A stretch of 64,000 bases of DNA. Origin: Nostoc sp. JL33 (lineage in GTDB: Bacteria > Cyanobacteriota > Cyanobacteriia > Cyanobacteriales > Nostocaceae). Within the stretch, counting starts at the first letter, position 1, and each line of letters starts with the position of its first letter. Shown here one piece after another: positions 19,101 through 28,164 of the stretch. A program made the translations under genes and the position numbers. The notes beneath the pieces are model-generated. The model was given only the letters and a program-made list of their open reading frames with translations, searched no databases and had not been told where the DNA came from. Location of the stretch: NCBI RefSeq assembly GCF_017114985.1, contig NZ_JABXKP010000038.1, forward strand, positions 155,313-219,312, read 5' to 3'.

Positions 19101-19136
19101 ACTCAGGAAGGTTCGCAGTTGAGTTTGTCAATTTAA
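16110..19136 (+). CDS. sbcC: SbcC/Rad50-type exonuclease ATPase
   Basis: The 1008-residue protein has Walker A GSNGAGKSS at 31-39 and long Gln-rich coiled coils. A zinc hook CPLC sits at 498-501. The C-terminal ABC signature YSGGEAFRINFAIRLALAKL is followed by Walker B LLIVDEGFGTQD and the H-loop VTHMPHL. This is the SMC-like ATPase of the SbcCD (Mre11-Rad50) nuclease, which opens hairpins and processes double-strand breaks. The partner sbcD is not adjacent. The gene ends convergently with, and overlaps by four bases, the PG-binding gene. Many palindromic repeats surround it, and these are the DNA structures SbcCD cleaves; no direct link can be claimed. Confidence 0.93.
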   Translation: MIPVQLVLKNFLSYRDATLDFGGLHTACICGSNGAGKSSLLEAITWAVWGESRATVEDDVIYSGAKEVRVDFTFQSNQQKYRVIRTRIRGGTSVLEFQIEIPSGFRSLTGKGVRATQDLILEHIKLDYDTFINSAYLRQGRADEFMLKRPTERKEILAELLKLNQYDDLEERAKESSRQFKAQALELERSLESIKIQLQQRQTTEAQRVELEAELNQLQQVQAFDNIQLQSLQVLQHQRQNWEQQLNFVKQQYQNLTQDCDRLQQEQSAIGSQLSDLEKILHQEAEIKAGYAQYQSLQSQEEAFAAKFEEYTRAGQTRQQKQQQLTKQIHEIERQLQQAQAQLEALQQQERDIQQTLTKSGEVEAALAQLGAARHHVARLDQLQMQVTPLLQQRATLQSQLDRTHAGLVARLEQLQSTENQLQRQQRRQPQLQQAVMDVGIQIEELEKKRVYLQRVQEKGQERRHFIERLQAHQRDYEKLLGELEQKLQMLQNPEALCPLCERPLDEHHWSRVVEKTQAELEDTQGQFWVVREQMAVSDREIQVLRQEYREISQQLAGYDGLREQRGQLAAQLEATTDVQQQLQQIAAEKQHLERSLQAGDYAPDKQAELRQLDQYLQQANYNEQDHALARSEVERWRWAEIKQGQIKDATKRQAQLLARKPELQAAIAQLQTRIQQDQTDSECAKQIAALERHIAEIGYSSEQHNNLRMAAKKAQSWHLRYQQLLSAQQQYPQLQTRLQELEESRSARVTERQKLGGQIESIIQQLQATANPSAQIQALEQQLAIRRRQLDEQITKLGRLEQLAHQLQTLQIQYEQQQQQLQSCKQEYRVYQELTQAFGKNGIQALMIENVLPQLEAETNQLLSRLSGNQFHVQFITQKAGRGAKSTKKNAKLIDTLDILIADSRGTRAYETYSGGEAFRINFAIRLALAKLLAQRAGAALQLLIVDEGFGTQDAEGCDRLIAAINAIASDFACILTVTHMPHLKEAFQARIEVNKTQEGSQLSLSI

Positions 19137-20671
19137 TTGTATTTTACCCGTGCATCAAGACCATAGGAGCGGAGCTTTTTCGTTAGCGTTTCTGCTTGTG
19201 TGCGATCGCTAAATGCCCCAGCATTCACATAATCCCCTAGACCGGATTGCTCCGTGACAGCACTGGGTATATATTGTTGCACTTTAATCAGAGTATCATT
19301 ACTGGAAATTGGCACTATTACCCTGTAGGGATTATTAGCAACTAATGTGTTGCCATTGGTAACAGGTACTACATAGTCACTAGTAGGAGGTAATACATAG
19401 CCATTAGTCTCAGCTAATACATAACCATTACCATTAGTCTCGGCAGAACTGCCCCCAGCTGAGTTATTCAACCCTAATGCTTGCCAAGTTTGCAAATCTA
19501 CATTTCCAGTAGAATTAAGTCGAGAAGATTGCTGGAATGCAATCACAGATTGTCTGGTGTAATCGTTGAAAAAGCCATCAGGATTGGTATTAGAGAAGCC
19601 CAACTGCGACAAACGCTCTTGAACTAATCTGACATTTTCTCCGCGATCGCCTACAGTCAGAAAATTTCTGCCTGGTTGTTGAATTGTAGATCCAACTGTG
19701 GAGGCTCTACGCACTGACTCCAAAACTTGGGCATTGGCGATGCCATCAACAGGTAAGCGATAATTTCGCTGAAATTGGATGACAGCTTCTCTGGTCATTG
19801 GGCCAATCTTCCCAGTGGGATTAGTCTTAAAATAACCTAGCTGCCGCAAACGCACTTGTAGTTCTTTCACTTGTTGAGTAGACAGACTTGTTCTACCTGG
19901 AGTCGGAGAGGAACCCAGTAGTTTGTTCCAAGTTTGTCGATTCACAATCCCGTTAGCTGGTATGCGATAATTTCGCTGGAACGTAATTACAGCATCTCTA
20001 GTCATTGGGCCAAAATTCCCAGTCGGATTAGCATTCAAGTAGCCTAACTGCCGGAGACGCTGTTGCAAACTTCTGACGGCTGCACCAGTTTTGCCTTGAG
20101 AGAGAACAGGATATTGACCACTTGGCAATGCCTGGGTTGGGCTGCGCCTAACCGATGCGCCACTGGTATTTCTACTCGAAGTTCTACCTTGACATGCTCG
20201 TTGCAAGGCTCGTTGAGTACTTATACCTACAACTCCATCAGCAGATATTCTATTGGCTTGCTGGAATTTGATCACAGCATTTTGAGTCAAGGTAGCAAAC
20301 TTGCCACTCACCGGGCCGTTAAAGTAGCCTAACTTTTTTAAGCACCTCTGGCTACTGCTAACTTCAGCCCCATTACTTCCGATTTTCTGAAGTGCTAAAG
20401 CTTGCCCAGCAATACTCAGAAGCCCCATAGTCAGTGCCACTGACAAAAGACGCATCGCCGCACCGCTAGATAATTTTTTCCAATTCAGAAATTTGAAATT
20501 AGTTACGGTAGGAACAACCTTGACGCTTTCGGATGCCTCGGAGACTGAGGCAAGCTTGGTTAAATAGCTATCTACCCCTGTTTTCACTTGCTTTTTTGAA
20601 GTTATGGCTACAAATAAATATACCAGGTTCTCTGTGTTATGTTTAGTTTTTGTATGATTCTTTACAAGCAA
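19133..20671 (-). CDS. Peptidoglycan-binding repeat protein with C-terminal SPOR domain
   Basis: The 512-residue protein has an N-terminal tail, a membrane or signal segment AMRLLSVALTMGLLSIAGQA (about 72-91), then four PG_binding_1 repeats. Each repeat carries a variant of LRQLGYFKTNPTGKIGPMTR followed by AVIQFQRNYR. A spacer rich in NGYV/TNG repeats leads to a SPOR-like end, YVNAGAFSDRTQAETLTKKL. Such proteins bind peptidoglycan at the cell wall; no hydrolase domain is present. The start is uncertain, since ATGs nearer the hydrophobic segment are possible. Confidence 0.82.
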   Translation of the reverse strand: MLVKNHTKTKHNTENLVYLFVAITSKKQVKTGVDSYLTKLASVSEASESVKVVPTVTNFKFLNWKKLSSGAAMRLLSVALTMGLLSIAGQALALQKIGSNGAEVSSSQRCLKKLGYFNGPVSGKFATLTQNAVIKFQQANRISADGVVGISTQRALQRACQGRTSSRNTSGASVRRSPTQALPSGQYPVLSQGKTGAAVRSLQQRLRQLGYLNANPTGNFGPMTRDAVITFQRNYRIPANGIVNRQTWNKLLGSSPTPGRTSLSTQQVKELQVRLRQLGYFKTNPTGKIGPMTREAVIQFQRNYRLPVDGIANAQVLESVRRASTVGSTIQQPGRNFLTVGDRGENVRLVQERLSQLGFSNTNPDGFFNDYTRQSVIAFQQSSRLNSTGNVDLQTWQALGLNNSAGGSSAETNGNGYVLAETNGYVLPPTSDYVVPVTNGNTLVANNPYRVIVPISSNDTLIKVQQYIPSAVTEQSGLGDYVNAGAFSDRTQAETLTKKLRSYGLDARVKYN

Positions 20672-20921
20672 TTTTCCCAGACTGATAATAATTGAGCCAG
20701 CATCATTGAATACCGTTGAGTTAATAATTTTTTGTGAAGATTTGACCTCTGTAGAAGTCAGAATGAACGGACTCTACCATCCCAACACGATTAAATTTTG
20801 ACCAAACTGAATCTGGGTCAAGCTGCGACTGAATTCGAGATACTGTTTAGGGTTAGTAAGAGGGGCGATCGCATGGGAATACTTTATATATAGTAATTGC
20901 AACAAATAGGACTCCTATAGT

Positions 20922-22274
20922 ATGAGCTACTGTATCAATATTGATTGCCTGCGTCCGCAAAATTCTGACATCTCTCATTTTTGTAATAGTTGTGGTCAGG
21001 AATTGTTACTCAAACAGCGATATCGCCCACTCGCTCTCATTGGACGTGGTGGCTTTGGCAGAACATTTTTAGCTATTGATGAACATCTCCCAGGTCAACC
21101 CAAATGTGCGATCAAACAGCTATGTTTCCAAGAGGAAAATACTGAGGTTTGGCACAAAGCAGTCAAACTATTTCACCAAGAAGCCCTTCGTCTCAATGAA
21201 CTAGAACACTCTCAAATACCCAAATTACTAGCGCACTTTGAACAAAATCAAAAGTTTTATATCGTCGAGGAATTAGTAGATGGACAAACACTTGCCCAGG
21301 AATTACAACAACAAGGCGTTTTTAAAGAACCGCAAATTTGGGAGATATTAAAAAGTTTATTGATCACACTGCAATTTATCCATTCCCGACAAGTAATCCA
21401 CCGAGATATTAAACCGGAAAATATTATGCGCCGTTCGGTTCGAGGAGACTTGGTTTTAATAGATTTCGGAATTGCTAAATTAGCCACTAATACGAGGCAA
21501 CTTCGTACAGGCACAATAGTAGGTAGTCCAGAATATATTGCTCCCGAACAATTGCGAGGAAAGGCATTACCAGCCAGCGATCTTTACAGCTTGGGTGTAA
21601 CATGTATTTACTTACTCACCGCTATTTCTCCCTTTGATTTGTTCGATATTGCTAACGATCGCTGGGTATGGCAGGAATATTTACCAGCAGGCAATACTGT
21701 TAGCATTCGCCTCTGTGAAATCTTAGATAAACTTTTAAAAAATGCCGTTTCGCAACGCTTCCAATCTGCAACAGAAGCGTTGCAGACACTGGAACAACAA
21801 CCAAAAAAATTGCTAAATATTTCTAATTACCAGACATTAAGTACTATTGATTACACGCATTTGCATGATTTATTAGCAAAAAGAAAATGGCAATTAGCAG
21901 ATCGAGAAACTTGGGATCTGATGTGTCAGGCACTAGCAAAGCCTAGAGGTAGCTATATATTTAGTAGTAATATTGATAAATTTACCTGTGAAGATTTACA
22001 GACCATTGACCATTTATGGGTGAATTACAGTCATGGACGCTTTGGTTTTAGCGTGCAAACACTTATTTACAAAAACGTGAGTGGAGACTATGGAATTTTT
22101 TGTAATCAAGTTGGTTGGCATGTATACAATTATAGTTATGCCAACTCGGAATTAAATTTTAGTCTCAAAGCACCAATCGGTCATTTACCATCACGCATTT
22201 GCATTGGTGGTTCTCAACCGTGGCGATACCCCAATGCTTTAGCTGTAAAACTAGCAGCCTGTGGTATTAGTTAG
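20922..22274 (+). CDS. Serine/threonine kinase fused to a GUN4 domain
   Basis: The N-terminus is a zinc ribbon with Cys 4, 9, 21 and 24. A protein kinase follows, with glycine loop GRGGFGRT at 41-48, lysine in CAIKQL near 65, catalytic HRDIKPEN near 160 and DFG near 180. From about 305 there is a GUN4 domain: LLAKRKWQLADRETWDLMCQ, then IDHLWVNYSHGRFGFSVQ. GUN4 binds porphyrins and activates Mg-chelatase. The fusion therefore suggests a kinase controlled by a tetrapyrrole; that is inference. The 450-residue length fits the known cyanobacterial kinase-GUN4 type. Confidence 0.9.
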   Translation: MSYCINIDCLRPQNSDISHFCNSCGQELLLKQRYRPLALIGRGGFGRTFLAIDEHLPGQPKCAIKQLCFQEENTEVWHKAVKLFHQEALRLNELEHSQIPKLLAHFEQNQKFYIVEELVDGQTLAQELQQQGVFKEPQIWEILKSLLITLQFIHSRQVIHRDIKPENIMRRSVRGDLVLIDFGIAKLATNTRQLRTGTIVGSPEYIAPEQLRGKALPASDLYSLGVTCIYLLTAISPFDLFDIANDRWVWQEYLPAGNTVSIRLCEILDKLLKNAVSQRFQSATEALQTLEQQPKKLLNISNYQTLSTIDYTHLHDLLAKRKWQLADRETWDLMCQALAKPRGSYIFSSNIDKFTCEDLQTIDHLWVNYSHGRFGFSVQTLIYKNVSGDYGIFCNQVGWHVYNYSYANSELNFSLKAPIGHLPSRICIGGSQPWRYPNALAVKLAACGIS

Positions 22275-22318
22275 TTTTGTTGAAAATTACTATTAGGACT
22301 AGTATTTGATTTTTTAGG

Positions 22319-22822
22319 CTATTGTTTATCAACTTTTTCAGTATTACCTGCTTTTACCCAACCTTCTTGTTGGCTATCTTCCAAACGGATTTTCTGCCAG
22401 GATTTATCGTCGTTTTCTTCTAAAACAATAATTTTTTGATTAAAACCAACGCCACCAATTTTTTCAGCTTCTTGATTTGGTTGCGATCGCAAACTCAAGC
22501 CTTCACGCCAACTAACACGCCCTCGGTAAGCTCCCGATGGCAATGGTTTTGGTGATGGGGTAGCCTTTGGTGATTCTGTGGGAGCGGAGGTTGGAGACGA
22601 TTGAGTTTGAGTCCCAGGTGTAAGGGCGGGCTTACCTCCTCCAGGCTGAGTTGTTTTTGGAGCTTTGGCTTTCACCGAGGGGCTATCGTTGGAAAAAATG
22701 GGTTTGGCAGGGGCTATACCAGTGCGATTCATGAAATAGAGTGCAACTGCACCGCCGCCACCTATTAGCACAGCGATCGCTAATAAAAAGCCAAGTATAA
22801 ATTTTGTTAAGCCAGACAACAT
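22319..22822 (-). CDS. Membrane-anchored SH3-like domain protein
   Basis: The 167-residue protein has an N-terminal membrane helix (about 6-29, FILGFLLAIAVLIGGGGAVA), then a long Pro/Ser/Thr-rich linker, then a bacterial SH3 domain near 100-162 (GLSLRSQPNQEAEKIGGVGF, ending EGWVKAG). SH3b domains usually bind cell-wall material or proteins. It is transcribed toward the kinase-GUN4 gene, ending 44 bases beyond that gene's stop; no operon partner is seen. Confidence 0.75.
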   Translation of the reverse strand: MLSGLTKFILGFLLAIAVLIGGGGAVALYFMNRTGIAPAKPIFSNDSPSVKAKAPKTTQPGGGKPALTPGTQTQSSPTSAPTESPKATPSPKPLPSGAYRGRVSWREGLSLRSQPNQEAEKIGGVGFNQKIIVLEENDDKSWQKIRLEDSQQEGWVKAGNTEKVDKQ

Positions 22823-23023
22823 AGTTAAAACGTGATTATCAAGATTTAAGTGGCGTTCAAGGTGAGCCAGTCAAGTGCGTATTTCCCCCGTTGAGGAGCC
22901 ACCCGCGTGCAGAGGTTTCCACCTTTGATAGGAGTGGGGTTGAACTGGCTTTCAATAACTCATTATTGTAGCTACTACTGAATAGACTTCTCCAGAAATT
23001 AAATATGCGTTATCCAGAACCCT

Positions 23024-23054
23024 TGTAGAGAGGTAGCACTGCTACGTCTCTACA
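23024..23054. terminator. Palindromic hairpin after ycf46
   Basis: TGTAGAGA and TCTCTACA frame a near-perfect 31-bp palindrome about 30 bases past the stop of ycf46. The same type of palindrome is common in Nostoc-like genomes as a dispersed repeat, so the terminator role is uncertain. Confidence 0.4.
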
Positions 23055-23083
23055 TTCATTTTTCATTCCTATGTCTAATGCGT

Positions 23084-24595
23084 TCACGTAGTGCGCCGGA
23101 GGCGATCGCTCAAAGGATTGTGTTTCGATGCTAAACGCGCTCTCCCCGCAGCAGCCCATTCTTGGAGTTGCTGAATTTGCTCTACAGCAGTTCGCGCCAA
23201 GGGGATGATCTGACTGGCTGCTTCTAAAATGTCGTCGGTAGCAAAGTCGCGGTTTTGGCTAAATCCAATATGCATCGCTTCAATTAAAGTTTGCTCAATC
23301 TCTGCCCCAGAAAAATCAGGCGTTTCGTATGCTAGCCTATCGATGTCATAACTTTTCAAGTTATGGGGGCGCAATCGGGATAAATGAACATCATAAATTG
23401 CTTTTCTCTCTTCTTGGGTGGGCAAACCCACAAAGAAAATTTCATCAAATCGCCCCTTACGAAGCATTTCCGGCGGTAAGGCTTGGATGTCGTTAGCGGT
23501 GGCGACGACAAACACGGGTGAGGTTTTTTCGGCTAGCCAGTTAATAAAAGTGCCAAACACACGGCTGGCTGTTCCGGCATCACCTTTGCTACCAACTCCG
23601 GCAAAGGCTTTATCTATTTCATCAATCCACAAAATACAAGGAGCGAGGGCTTCAGCTACTTGGATCATTTGGCGAGTCCGAGATTCTGATTCACCCACTA
23701 AACCACCAAATAACCTTCCTACATCCAGGCGTAGCAAGGGTAAATGCCAGTGATGAGCGATCGCTTTTGCGGTTAACGATTTACCAGTTCCCTGAATACC
23801 CACCAACATTAAACCACGGGGGTGCGGTAATCCGTACTGTCGCGCCTTATCAGTAAACGAGCCTCCCCGACGAATCAGCCAGTCTTTCAAGTTATCGAGT
23901 CCGCCAATATCAGAAATTTGCTCAGTGGCGGGGTAGAAGTCCAGGATTTGGGTTTGGCGGATAGTTTGGCGCTTTTCTTCCAAAACGAGATCCACGTCTT
24001 CTGGTTGCAATTCTCCGTGGGTAGCGATCGCCTTTGCTAAAACCCGGCGAATCCGTTCCATCGAAAGTCCTTGACAAGAGCGCACCAAGTCATCTAAAAC
24101 TTTGCCAGAAAGGGAATTACCAGTACTTTGTAGCAAGCGATCTATCTCAGTTTTAATTTCTGGGGCGGCGGGTAAAGGGAACTCGACGACTGTCAGCGCT
24201 TCCGTTAAGTCGTCAGGAATGGCGATGCGGGGCGACAATAGGACAATATTTTTTGGTTGCGATTTGAGGAGTCTGGACAGATTGCGGAGTTTGCGGGCGA
24301 TCGCAACATCATCTAAAAAGCGATGATAATCTCGGAAAATCAATACCGCAGGTGCCGAAGCTGGTAATTTTTCGATAAATTCTAAAGCTTGCAACGGGTT
24401 ACGTCGCCCAAACCCAGCATCATTGGGGTTTCCCTGGTAGCCATCGACAAAATCCCAAGTATAGACTGGGCGATTACCCTGGTTGGTTGCTTCTTCCCGG
24501 ATAGCTGCTTCTACCCGCTCCTCTTCATAGGTGGGAATATAAATTAAGGGGTAGCGGGCGCGTAGCAGCAGTTTAAACTCTTCACGAAAGTTCAT
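23084..24595 (-). CDS. ycf46: Ycf46-type AAA+ ATPase
   Basis: The 503-residue protein begins [20 protein letters not shown] and has an N-terminal inactive-looking AAA half. The second AAA+ module has Walker A GIQGTGKS at 266-273, Walker [13 protein letters not shown] near 323-334 and a sensor/arginine-finger segment ending [14 protein letters not shown]. This is the FtsH-like AAA family Ycf46, encoded in red-lineage plastids and cyanobacteria. It has been linked to regulation of carbon use and photosynthesis, and no protease domain is present. It is transcribed alone. Confidence 0.9.
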   Translation of the reverse strand: MNFREEFKLLLRARYPLIYIPTYEEERVEAAIREEATNQGNRPVYTWDFVDGYQGNPNDAGFGRRNPLQALEFIEKLPASAPAVLIFRDYHRFLDDVAIARKLRNLSRLLKSQPKNIVLLSPRIAIPDDLTEALTVVEFPLPAAPEIKTEIDRLLQSTGNSLSGKVLDDLVRSCQGLSMERIRRVLAKAIATHGELQPEDVDLVLEEKRQTIRQTQILDFYPATEQISDIGGLDNLKDWLIRRGGSFTDKARQYGLPHPRGLMLVGIQGTGKSLTAKAIAHHWHLPLLRLDVGRLFGGLVGESESRTRQMIQVAEALAPCILWIDEIDKAFAGVGSKGDAGTASRVFGTFINWLAEKTSPVFVVATANDIQALPPEMLRKGRFDEIFFVGLPTQEERKAIYDVHLSRLRPHNLKSYDIDRLAYETPDFSGAEIEQTLIEAMHIGFSQNRDFATDDILEAASQIIPLARTAVEQIQQLQEWAAAGRARLASKHNPLSDRLRRTT

Positions 24596-24642
24596 ATATA
24601 GCTGTGGTTATTAGTTATTCTCTCATTGTTCAGCGAAATATT

Positions 24643-24778
24643 AGGCGAATAGAATTCACTGCTACACAAACAAAGTCCACACTTCGACCCTTCTCTACGA
24701 GACGCTACGCGAACGACAAAGCTCAGGGCAACGCAAGCTCAGTGACCGCCTCCGTGGACTAACGAAAAATCAAGATTT
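24643..24778. repeat. Degenerate copy of the dispersed inverted-repeat element
   Basis: The segment begins GGCGAATAGAATTCACTGCTA and later has CTCCGTGGACTAACGAAAAATC, which match the copies at 34.3 and 63.1 kb. Its middle is replaced by a short palindromic repeat, TCTCTACGAGACGCTACGCG. Nothing coding is seen. It fills the gap between the divergent ycf46 and toxin-antitoxin genes. Confidence 0.55.
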
Positions 24779-24883
24779 TTATAATACACTTAGACGTAAA
24801 CATTTCTGAATTACCTTTTTCGTTCATATCTCGGCTCAATGCCTATTTGCATCAGGTATTTGAGTTTTGATTAAGGCATAATT

Positions 24884-25231
24884 ATGGGGAAAGTGAATCT
24901 AGTATCGCTGTCTATGAATCTTCAAAGAGTCACAAGTTTGAATAGGCTGTCTCTTCATGTTCTGGTTGAACAGGCATCCGAGGGGCATTTTATCGCATCA
25001 GTGCCAGAGTTGCCTGATTGTGTAGCCGAAGCTGAAACCCGTTCGGATGCGATCGCGGCTGTACAAGAGCAAGTTAGAGTTAGACTGGCAAATATTGAGG
25101 TACTGACGCTAGAAGTTGCAAATAATCCTTGGACAGATTTTATTGGGATGTTTGAAGGAGATGATGAGTTTGCAACTCTTGCTCAGGAACTCCGTACTGA
25201 GCGCGAATTAGATATAAATAGCACTGTATGA
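24884..25231 (+). CDS. HicB-like antitoxin of a PIN toxin pair
   Basis: The 115-residue protein has a HicB-type core: LHVLVEQASEGHFIASVPEL, PDCVAEAETRSDAIAAVQEQ. It lies directly before, and overlaps by four bases, a PIN-domain gene, the usual arrangement of antitoxin then toxin. It probably binds and neutralises the PIN RNase and represses the operon; this follows from family and context. An internal ATG at codon 11 is an alternative start. Confidence 0.75.
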   Translation: MGKVNLVSLSMNLQRVTSLNRLSLHVLVEQASEGHFIASVPELPDCVAEAETRSDAIAAVQEQVRVRLANIEVLTLEVANNPWTDFIGMFEGDDEFATLAQELRTERELDINSTV

Positions 25232-25665
25232 GCCTTTGGGTGTTAGATACAGATCATGTGTCGCTTCTATTAGAGCGACATCCATTCGTGAGCCGTCGGG
25301 TGTCAGAGGTGGGAGCAGAGGTAGCGATTTCTATTGTGACGGTTCAGGAATTGTTTAATGGTTGGGTGGTGAGAATCAATAGTGCGCGAAAAGTTGAGGA
25401 TGTTGTGCGACTGTATGGAAAGTTGAGCCGGACAGTTGCTCTATTTGGACGGGTGAGGGTGTTGGATTTTGATGATTTTGCTGCTTGTACGTTTGTGCGA
25501 TTGCGATTAGAAAATCCCACGTTATCGAAACAGCGATTACAGAAGGATATGCGAATTGCGGCAATTGCCTTGGTGAATGATGCAGTTGTAGTGACGCGAA
25601 ACTATCGAGATTTTTCTCAAGTACCTTCTTTAAAGATTGAGGATTGGTCACGACAGGATGGATGA
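25228..25665 (+). CDS. VapC-type PIN-domain ribonuclease toxin
   Basis: The 145-residue protein starts MSLWVLDTDHVSLLLERH, which carries the first PIN acidic residue. It contains AISIVTVQELFNGW (second acidic residue) and KDMRIAAIALVNDAVVVTRN with NYRDFSQVPSLKIEDW (third group). These are the metal-binding residues of PIN RNases. Its start overlaps the antitoxin stop in ATGA. Length matches VapC. Target RNA is unknown. Confidence 0.88.
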   Translation: MSLWVLDTDHVSLLLERHPFVSRRVSEVGAEVAISIVTVQELFNGWVVRINSARKVEDVVRLYGKLSRTVALFGRVRVLDFDDFAACTFVRLRLENPTLSKQRLQKDMRIAAIALVNDAVVVTRNYRDFSQVPSLKIEDWSRQDG

Positions 25666-25889
25666 TCATTGTTGACACAGCACCAAAGGGTACAGCAACG
25701 GTGGTGAGTAAATAAAATATCATCTATATAGATAACAGCCGCTTTTTAACGGAGATTATACCTGTATTTGGTCAAAATGCTGCAAGCATAAGCAGGTTTT
25801 ATCAGCCAACGAAAGAATAGGGGTTGTAGCGTTCGTGGTGTTGGGCTGAGTTAATATATAACTCATCTGAGGGCTTAAATATTACTATA

Positions 25890-26750
25890 TTGATTAGCCC
25901 TATTTCTGATATAGCAAAAAGTTTACTGGGTAATATACAGGATGACAGTATTTCTTTAAAAATTAGTGGTTTGAATATAACACAACAAGATAAAACTATT
26001 AGCTATCTTGAAAAATACGCAAATTCTATATTTTTTCAGATTGATTTGGTTTTAGGGTTGCCTTTAACTGTTCAACGTATTCAAACTCAAGAAGAAAATA
26101 TTTTACAACACGATGCTCAAACTACTTTAAATATTAAGTACCCAGTATGCCAGTATGATAAGGAAGCTCTGTCCCTTTATTGGTATGCCCGAAGTGCTAA
26201 TGAAATGCCTTTGTTACAGTACCTAGCCTACTATCAGGTAATAGAGTTTTATTTCTCCACTTATTCACAAATCAAAGCTACACGCACAATTCAAAATTTA
26301 ATGAAAACGCCTGGATTTAACATTTATAACGATAACGATATAATAAAAGTGCTAAGTATAGCGAAATCCAGTTTTGGTAGAGGTTTTATAACTGAAATTT
26401 CCCAATTAGAAGCAACACTCAAGGAATGTATTCAAATCTCATTACTTAAAGAATTTTTTGAAAAAAATGAAAGACTCAAATCTTTTTTAACAACAAAAAA
26501 GGATAAAATGTTGGATTTAGAGCCATTGGCTTTAAATGATAATGATGAAATGTTAATAAACAGCATAGCAAAACGAATCTATGATGTTAGATGTAGAATA
26601 GTCCACACTAAAAATGAGAATGATTTTGACAATGCAAAATCGATATATCCTTTTACTAAAGAAGCTAATTTACTAAACTGCGAAATTGAACTAATCCATT
26701 ACCTTGCAAAGCGAGTTTTAATAGCTAGTAGTAGTGAGTTTCAGTTGTAA
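25890..26750 (+). CDS. Hypothetical protein, probably lacking its N-terminus
   Basis: The only start in this frame is a TTG at 25890, but the frame is open upstream to 25830 with protein-like sequence (WCWAELIYNSSEGLNITI) and no ATG. A 5' truncation is therefore likely. The 286 residues are soluble, helix-rich and low in GC: SYLEKYANSIFFQIDLVLGL, then YYQVIEFYFSTYSQIKATRT, and RIYDVRCRIVHTKNENDF. The last motif resembles the HEPN-like RxxxxH found in nucleotide- or RNA-acting proteins, but this match is weak. I do not recognise the family. It sits between two PIN toxin modules. Confidence 0.45.
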   Translation: MISPISDIAKSLLGNIQDDSISLKISGLNITQQDKTISYLEKYANSIFFQIDLVLGLPLTVQRIQTQEENILQHDAQTTLNIKYPVCQYDKEALSLYWYARSANEMPLLQYLAYYQVIEFYFSTYSQIKATRTIQNLMKTPGFNIYNDNDIIKVLSIAKSSFGRGFITEISQLEATLKECIQISLLKEFFEKNERLKSFLTTKKDKMLDLEPLALNDNDEMLINSIAKRIYDVRCRIVHTKNENDFDNAKSIYPFTKEANLLNCEIELIHYLAKRVLIASSSEFQL

Positions 26751-27248
26751 GAGTGAAAAGGGTATGGGGTGAAATGAGCAGTGATACCGAAAGTTACGCT
26801 AAGGAATTGATGATCTGCTCTCAATACTGCGATCGCCAGGAATAAAACTGTACAGATTGAAGTCTCTGAAATTTAGGAGATTCAAAGCCTTGCTAGATTG
26901 TTTAGTATTTATAACTAAATATGAAAACCTTTATTTAGATTTTAGACTAAAGCACCAATTAAGTATGTCATATATACCTAGTACAAAAATCACAAATATA
27001 TATACTATAAATAATGGTCGCACCATGAAATATAAAGGAATACCGCCCATTACCAAACGATAAAAAGAAAAACGTTTAAGAAATCTCTGGTTACAGTGAC
27101 CTGGGGACGTTGCAGGGCTATCTAGAGGTCACGCTAGAGCAGAAGCGAAAAGCTGTTTCTGTGATTGGGTTTTAGATTTAGTAAGGTAGAATGTATATAC
27201 TCAAGTAAGGAATCCTTACATTTGATAGCAAAGGCTAGGAGGCAAGTC
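26751..27248. other. Non-coding spacer between toxin modules
   Basis: No gene I can support. A 68-codon frame at 26857-27063 has no ATG or ribosome site and no protein-like composition. An AGGAGG at 27237-27242 belongs to the next gene. Confidence 0.5.
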
Positions 27249-27470
27249 ATGCTCGCCAAGTTAACTTCTAAAAATCAACTAACGCTGCCTAAAAGTATTA
27301 CTCGTGAAATCGGTGAGGCTGAGTATTTTGAGGTAAAGGTGGAGGGAGGGCAAATTATTCTGACTCCTGTAAAAATTCAGCGGGCTGATGCGGTTCGATC
27401 TAAGCTGGCGGATTTAGGACTGAGTGAGCAGGATGTGGCTGATGCAGTGGCTTGGGCGCGTCAATCGTAA
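27249..27470 (+). CDS. AbrB/SpoVT-type antitoxin
   Basis: I choose the ATG at 27249 because AGGAGG precedes it by about seven bases; a longer frame from 27165 is open but unlikely. The 73-residue product reads MLAKLTSKNQLTLPKSITRE, a swapped-hairpin AbrB fold as in MazE/VapB antitoxins, then a helical tail. Its TAA stop overlaps the next ATG (TAATG), coupling it to a PIN toxin. It probably binds the operator and neutralises the toxin. Confidence 0.82.
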   Translation: MLAKLTSKNQLTLPKSITREIGEAEYFEVKVEGGQIILTPVKIQRADAVRSKLADLGLSEQDVADAVAWARQS

Positions 27471-27898
27471 TGGCTTGTCCACGGGTGGTAATTGATACTA
27501 ATATCATCATCTCGGCGCTGATATTTGGGGGCAGAGTATCTAGGCTTCGTTTGGCATGGCAGGACGATCTCTTCACTCCGCTGGTTTCTAAAGCGACAAC
27601 AACTGAGTTAATCCGAGTGCTGGCTTATCCAAAGTTTAAGCTCACGCCAACTGAGCAAGAAGATTTACTATCGGATTACATACTCTTTTGTGAAGCTGTA
27701 GCTATGCCCGGCCGCTTGCCTGTAATTCCTGAATGTCGTGATCCGTTTGATGTGCCTTTTTTACTTTTGGCTGTGGTCAGTGAGGCTGATTATCTCGTGA
27801 CGGGCGATCGCGATTTACTCAGTCTAAAAGATAATTTTTCTTGCCCGATTATCACGGCTGAAGATTTTCTAAATGTTATTGATGGTCAGTCACCCTAA
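27470..27898 (+). CDS. PIN-domain toxin (COG1569-like)
   Basis: The ATG at 27470 overlaps the antitoxin stop by one base and is preferred over an upstream TTG. The 142-residue protein has the PIN pattern: VVIDTNIIISALIFGG (first Asp), ATTTELIRVLAYPKF, and PECRDPFDVPFLLLAVVSEA followed by YLVTGDRDLL. This PIN group is regularly paired with AbrB-type antitoxins. It is a probable metal-dependent RNase with unknown RNA target. Confidence 0.87.
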   Translation: MACPRVVIDTNIIISALIFGGRVSRLRLAWQDDLFTPLVSKATTTELIRVLAYPKFKLTPTEQEDLLSDYILFCEAVAMPGRLPVIPECRDPFDVPFLLLAVVSEADYLVTGDRDLLSLKDNFSCPIITAEDFLNVIDGQSP

Positions 27899-28164
27899 TT
27901 TTTCCGGTGATGCCTTGTAAAAGTGGTATTTGTTGCCATAAGTTTTCCCACTGCTTACAGAAGTCATCTACATCACAGAATATTTGTGTAATGTCGAGCC
28001 GAGATACAATAGTAGTCATAAACTTTCCGATCGCATCTTACAAGCCTCATATATTTACCACCCATGCTGTCTCTGTCGAGTTAATATTCTCAAAAGCGAT
28101 GCCTAGGGCGGTAAACTACGCACGGGCGGGAAATCACAGAATTTGAGCCATCAGCAATAAGCTA

